Shown here: positions 12,353 through 14,285 of the stretch, piece by piece
Layout of the letters: each line of letters begins with the position of its first letter
How positions within the stretch are numbered: the stretch's first letter is position 1
Origin: SIG459 sp045532145
GTDB taxonomy: Bacteria; Bacillota; Clostridia; Oscillospirales; Oscillospiraceae
Length of the DNA: 14,285 nucleotides
Direction: 5' to 3'
Assembly: GCA_045532145.1 (NCBI GenBank)
Contig: JAZSFJ010000088.1
Span: forward strand, 1-14,285
Position numbers and translations under genes: made by a program
The notes under the pieces: model-generated
Told to the model about the DNA's origin: nothing
Databases searched by the model: none
What the model saw: only the letters and a program-made list of their open reading frames with translations

Positions 12353-12378
12353 GGGCCGGCCGGGTGTCCGGCCCCTAC
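12353..12378 (-). repeat. REP hairpin, GGGCCGG family
   Basis: Inverted element with GGGCCGG and CCGGCCC arms ending CCCTAC. The preceding 12325-12340 is a broken GCTTGC-family hairpin (GGGCGGGGGCTTGC, then lost). Confidence 0.8.
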
Positions 12379-12406
12379 GAATCATTCGTAAATTTCACAT
12401 TTCGCT

Positions 12407-12464
12407 GTAGGGGCGGACCGATGTGTCCGCCCTTATGGCGGCGCGCCGGGGCGACGCGCCCTAC
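12407..12464. repeat. Paired REP element (58 bp)
   Basis: The left half is GTAG plus a GGGCGGAC...GTCCGCCC hairpin (12407-12432). The right half is an inverted GGCGCG-family hairpin (12440-12464). Both families occur elsewhere in the window in the opposite orientation, at 10321 and 10465. Confidence 0.85.
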
Positions 12465-12490
12465 GGATGCGAAATTAAAACACGCCCATC

Positions 12491-12560
12491 GTAGGGCGTA
12501 CATGACCACACCCCGCCGCAAGCTTGGTACAATCTCGGCGGCAGCAAGCGGCCGCCCTAC
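12491..12560. repeat. Paired REP element (70 bp), partly decayed
   Basis: The left half is a degenerate GTAGGGCG start. The right half is an inverted variant hairpin (12537-12560) whose arms read GGCGGC...GCCGCC around GCAAGC, a compensated change relative to the GCTTGC family. Confidence 0.7.
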
Positions 12561-12623
12561 GGCGAAAATTTGACCCATTGCGGATTCGCCGGGGATTCGT
12601 TTGTGTAATGCGTGCATACCGCC

Positions 12624-12649
12624 GGCGCGCCGGGGTCGACGCGCCCTAC
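12624..12649 (-). repeat. REP hairpin, GGCGCG family
   Basis: Inverted element with GGCGCG...CGCGCC arms and a TCGA insertion in the loop, ending CCCTAC. It has no partner on its left, where 12561-12623 holds nothing recognisable. Confidence 0.8.
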
Positions 12650-12677
12650 GGTGAAAACGTAAATTTTTGCACCACCT

Positions 12678-12703
12678 GTAGGGACCGGCCTCCCGGACGG
12701 TCC
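12678..12703 (+). repeat. REP hairpin, GGACCG family
   Basis: GTAG foot followed by GGACCG and CGGTCC arms around a 9-10 nt loop. It is the last element of the cluster. The 84 bp between it and the RNase Y promoter contain only a weak CCAG-GGA...TCC-CTGG hairpin. Confidence 0.75.
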
Positions 12704-12787
12704 GCGCGCCAGCCCCATACCCGGGTGAATCCGCAGCTGCTGGCTTCCAGGGAGGAATAAATGTCCCTCTGGGAACGTCCAAAATGC

Positions 12788-12816
12788 TTGACATAATAAT
12801 ATTTTGGTAATAAAAT
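12788..12816 (+). promoter_or_regulatory. Strong promoter for rny
   Basis: A perfect TTGACA (12788-12793), a 17-bp AT-rich spacer and TAAAAT (12811-12816). The start should be near 12823, giving an untranslated leader of almost 190 nt before the rny ATG. Confidence 0.85.
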
Positions 12817-12820
12817 ATAT

Positions 12821-12881
12821 CGGTGGAGAAAGATACTCTTTGGGGAGAAAGAGTTTCCTGCTCCGCCGATTCAGTTTTTTT
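12821..12881 (+). ncRNA. 5'-terminal hairpin of the rny leader, followed by a T-run
   Basis: CGGTGGAG (12821-12828) pairs with CTCCGCCG (12861-12868) with one G-U, and ACTCTTT/AAAGAGT form an inner helix. The hairpin would occupy the very 5' end of the transcript. Seven T residues follow at 12875-12881, six bases after the stem. This could be an mRNA-protecting hairpin, an attenuator or a short separate RNA; the sequence does not decide. Confidence 0.5.
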
Positions 12882-12893
12882 GAGCTGTTTACC

Positions 12894-12922
12894 GATAGGT
12901 TCGTTTTATGACCTATCTTTTT
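12894..12922 (+). terminator. Terminator-like hairpin in the rny leader
   Basis: GATAGGT (12894-12900) pairs with ACCTATC (12911-12917) across a 10-nt loop, immediately followed by TTTTT. A further near-palindrome CCCCGAAGCTTTGGGG lies at 12926-12941. The hairpin sits between the promoter and the start codon, so if it works it attenuates rny. The stem is only 7 bp, so it may be weak. Confidence 0.45.
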
Positions 12923-13009
12923 ATACCCCGAAGCTTTGGGGCATTTAAAAACAACATAAAACAAAACCACCGCAAAATTCTTAAAGAATGGAGGTGTGTT
13001 TGCTTTACT

Positions 13010-14285
13010 ATGCCAGGTTTAGGATGGATAATCGGCACTATCGTAGTGCTTGTAATAGTTGCATTTGTAATGTTCTTTGCCGGTTTCCTCACCCGCAAAA
13101 AGATTTCCGAGCGTGAAATCTCCAGCGCGGAGGAAGAGGCCCGCAGAATAATCAATGAATCCATAAAAAGCGCGGAGAGCAAGAAGAGAGAAGCTCTCCT
13201 CGAGGCAAAGGAAGAAATACACAAAAATCGTACCGAGTACGAGCGCGAGGTAAAAGAGCGTCGCGCAGACCTGCAGAAGCAGGAACGCCGCCTTCAGCAG
13301 AAGGAAGAAAACCTTGACAAGAAGATGGATAACTTCGAGCGCAAGACCGAAAACCTCAGCCGCAAAATAGCCGAGGTTGAGGCTCAGCAGGAGGGGATCA
13401 AAACCATCAAGCGCAGCCAGCTTGAAATGCTCGAGCGCATTTCCGGCTACACCGTAGAAGAAGCAAAGGCCTACCTTATCTCCAGCATCGAAGCCGAGGT
13501 CACCCACGAGATGGCCCTCAAGGTGAAGGAGATCGAGGCCCGCTACAAAGAGGAAGCAGACAGCCACGCAAGAGAGCTTATCTCCATTGCTATCCAGCGT
13601 TGCGCCGCCGACCACGCCAGCGAGATCACCGTATCCGTCGTCCCCCTCCCCAACGACGAGATGAAGGGCCGCATTATCGGACGTGAAGGCCGCAACATCC
13701 GCAGCATCGAAACTCTCACCGGCTGTGACCTCATTATTGACGACACTCCCGAAGCAATCACCGTATCCTCCTTCGATCCCGTCCGCCGCGAGATCGCACG
13801 CATGGCCCTTGAAAAGCTTATTGCAGACGGCCGTATCCACCCCGCACGCATCGAGGAAATGGTTGCCAAGAGCCAGAAGGAAGTCAACGCCACCATCAAG
13901 GCGGAGGGCGAGAGAGCCGTTTCCGAGACCAATGTTCAGGGTCTCCACCCCGATCTTATCAAGCTCATCGGCCGCCAGAAGTACCGCACCAGCTACGGTC
14001 AGAATGTTCTCAACCACTCCATGGAGGTGGCCCATATCGCAGGGCTGCTGGCCAGTGAGCTGGGTGTGGACGTTGCCACCGCAAAGCGCGCAGGTCTCCT
14101 CCACGACATAGGCAAGAGCATCGACCACGAGGTTGAGGGCAGCCATGTCACCATCGGTGTGGACATTGCACGCAAGTATAAAGAGAGCGAAGAGGTTATC
14201 CACGCTATCCACGCCCACCACGGCGATGTGGAGCCTCACAGCATAATCGCCTGCATCGTTCAGGCAGCAGACGCCATCTCCGCCG
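13010..14285 (+). CDS. rny: Ribonuclease Y (partial, C-terminus beyond the window)
   Basis: The first 425 codons of a protein usually about 520 aa are present. Order of parts: a membrane helix (about 5-26), a long charged coiled coil (30-200), a KH domain with the GREG loop (224-227), and the HD domain with N335-H336 and the metal-binding H365-D366 in LLHDIGK. RNase Y is the membrane-anchored endonuclease that starts mRNA decay in many Firmicutes. The ATG at 13010 is chosen because the protein then opens with the anchor helix. However, GGAGG (12990-12994) lies 15 nt upstream, longer than ideal, and no other in-frame start fits between them. The next in-frame ATG upstream (12908) would add 34 residues that do not look like RNase Y. 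Identity is secure; the exact start is less so. Confidence 0.93.
   Translation, partial: MPGLGWIIGTIVVLVIVAFVMFFAGFLTRKKISEREISSAEEEARRIINESIKSAESKKREALLEAKEEIHKNRTEYEREVKERRADLQKQERRLQQKEENLDKKMDNFERKTENLSRKIAEVEAQQEGIKTIKRSQLEMLERISGYTVEEAKAYLISSIEAEVTHEMALKVKEIEARYKEEADSHARELISIAIQRCAADHASEITVSVVPLPNDEMKGRIIGREGRNIRSIETLTGCDLIIDDTPEAITVSSFDPVRREIARMALEKLIADGRIHPARIEEMVAKSQKEVNATIKAEGERAVSETNVQGLHPDLIKLIGRQKYRTSYGQNVLNHSMEVAHIAGLLASELGVDVATAKRAGLLHDIGKSIDHEVEGSHVTIGVDIARKYKESEEVIHAIHAHHGDVEPHSIIACIVQAADAISA

Noticed and set aside
12761..12796. 11-codon frame with a good GGAGG site just before the rny promoter
   Set aside because: The site and spacing are good, but the frame runs into the -35 box and lies upstream of the predicted transcription start. 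It is probably a remnant or chance.
12908..13009. In-frame N-terminal extension of RNase Y from the ATG at 12908
   Set aside because: It lacks a ribosome site, the ATG lies in the loop of the terminator-like hairpin, and the added residues would precede the membrane anchor, unlike RNase Y.

Overview
The window looks like a moderately high-GC Gram-positive chromosome, most likely a gut-type member of Clostridia (Oscillospiraceae or close relatives). The evidence is the CsaB-type wall-polymer pyruvyl transferase, RNase Y, a Firmicutes-length YgiQ, strong GGAGG-type ribosome binding sites, sigma-A-like promoters, and intergenic repeats of a kind I associate with gut Clostridia. This placement is inference. 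No rRNA, tRNA, CRISPR array, phage module or complete conventional IS is visible.

Layout. At 1-259 there is an 82-bp direct repeat, two copies 177 bp apart, perhaps the edge of a longer array. From 297 to 2519 (minus) lies a glycosyltransferase fused to CsaB. Overlapping face-to-face promoters separate it from a rightward run: a histidine phosphatase-GNAT fusion (2622-3761), a metallophosphoesterase (3764-4846), a REP-associated tyrosine transposase or RAYT (4918-5448), a YgiQ-family radical SAM protein (5462-7402) and a DUF1294 membrane protein overlapping it by 4 bp (7399-7695). A two-hairpin repeat and a strong terminator follow. A class-I aminotransferase (7834-9120) is read leftward from its own promoter. 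Next come a small two-helix membrane protein of unknown function (9733-10098), a BirA-type biotin ligase (10556-11308), a LysR regulator (11425-12312), and the first 425 codons of RNase Y (13010 to the window edge) behind a strong promoter and a structured leader.

The most striking content lies between the genes. The stretches at 9290-9680, 10094-10540 and 12350-12705 are almost wholly mosaics of 23-26 nt GC-rich hairpins. The arms differ, but nearly all carry the same GTAG(GG) foot on one side, which is the hallmark of REP elements moved by RAYT transposases. Many are arranged as head-to-head pairs with GTAG at one end and CTAC at the other, 58-76 bp long, like BIMEs. Two further copies sit in frame inside the RAYT gene, and one supplies the stop codon of the small membrane protein. 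A 181-bp block containing two such pairs is present twice and brackets that protein.

How the genes relate: csaB points to pyruvylated secondary cell-wall polymer, which anchors SLH proteins. The phosphatase-GNAT and metallophosphoesterase genes are 2 bp apart and surely co-transcribed. ygiQ and the DUF1294 gene are translationally coupled. BirA activates biotin-dependent carboxylases encoded elsewhere. RNase Y starts bulk mRNA decay. These are otherwise unrelated housekeeping functions in a REP-rich neighbourhood.
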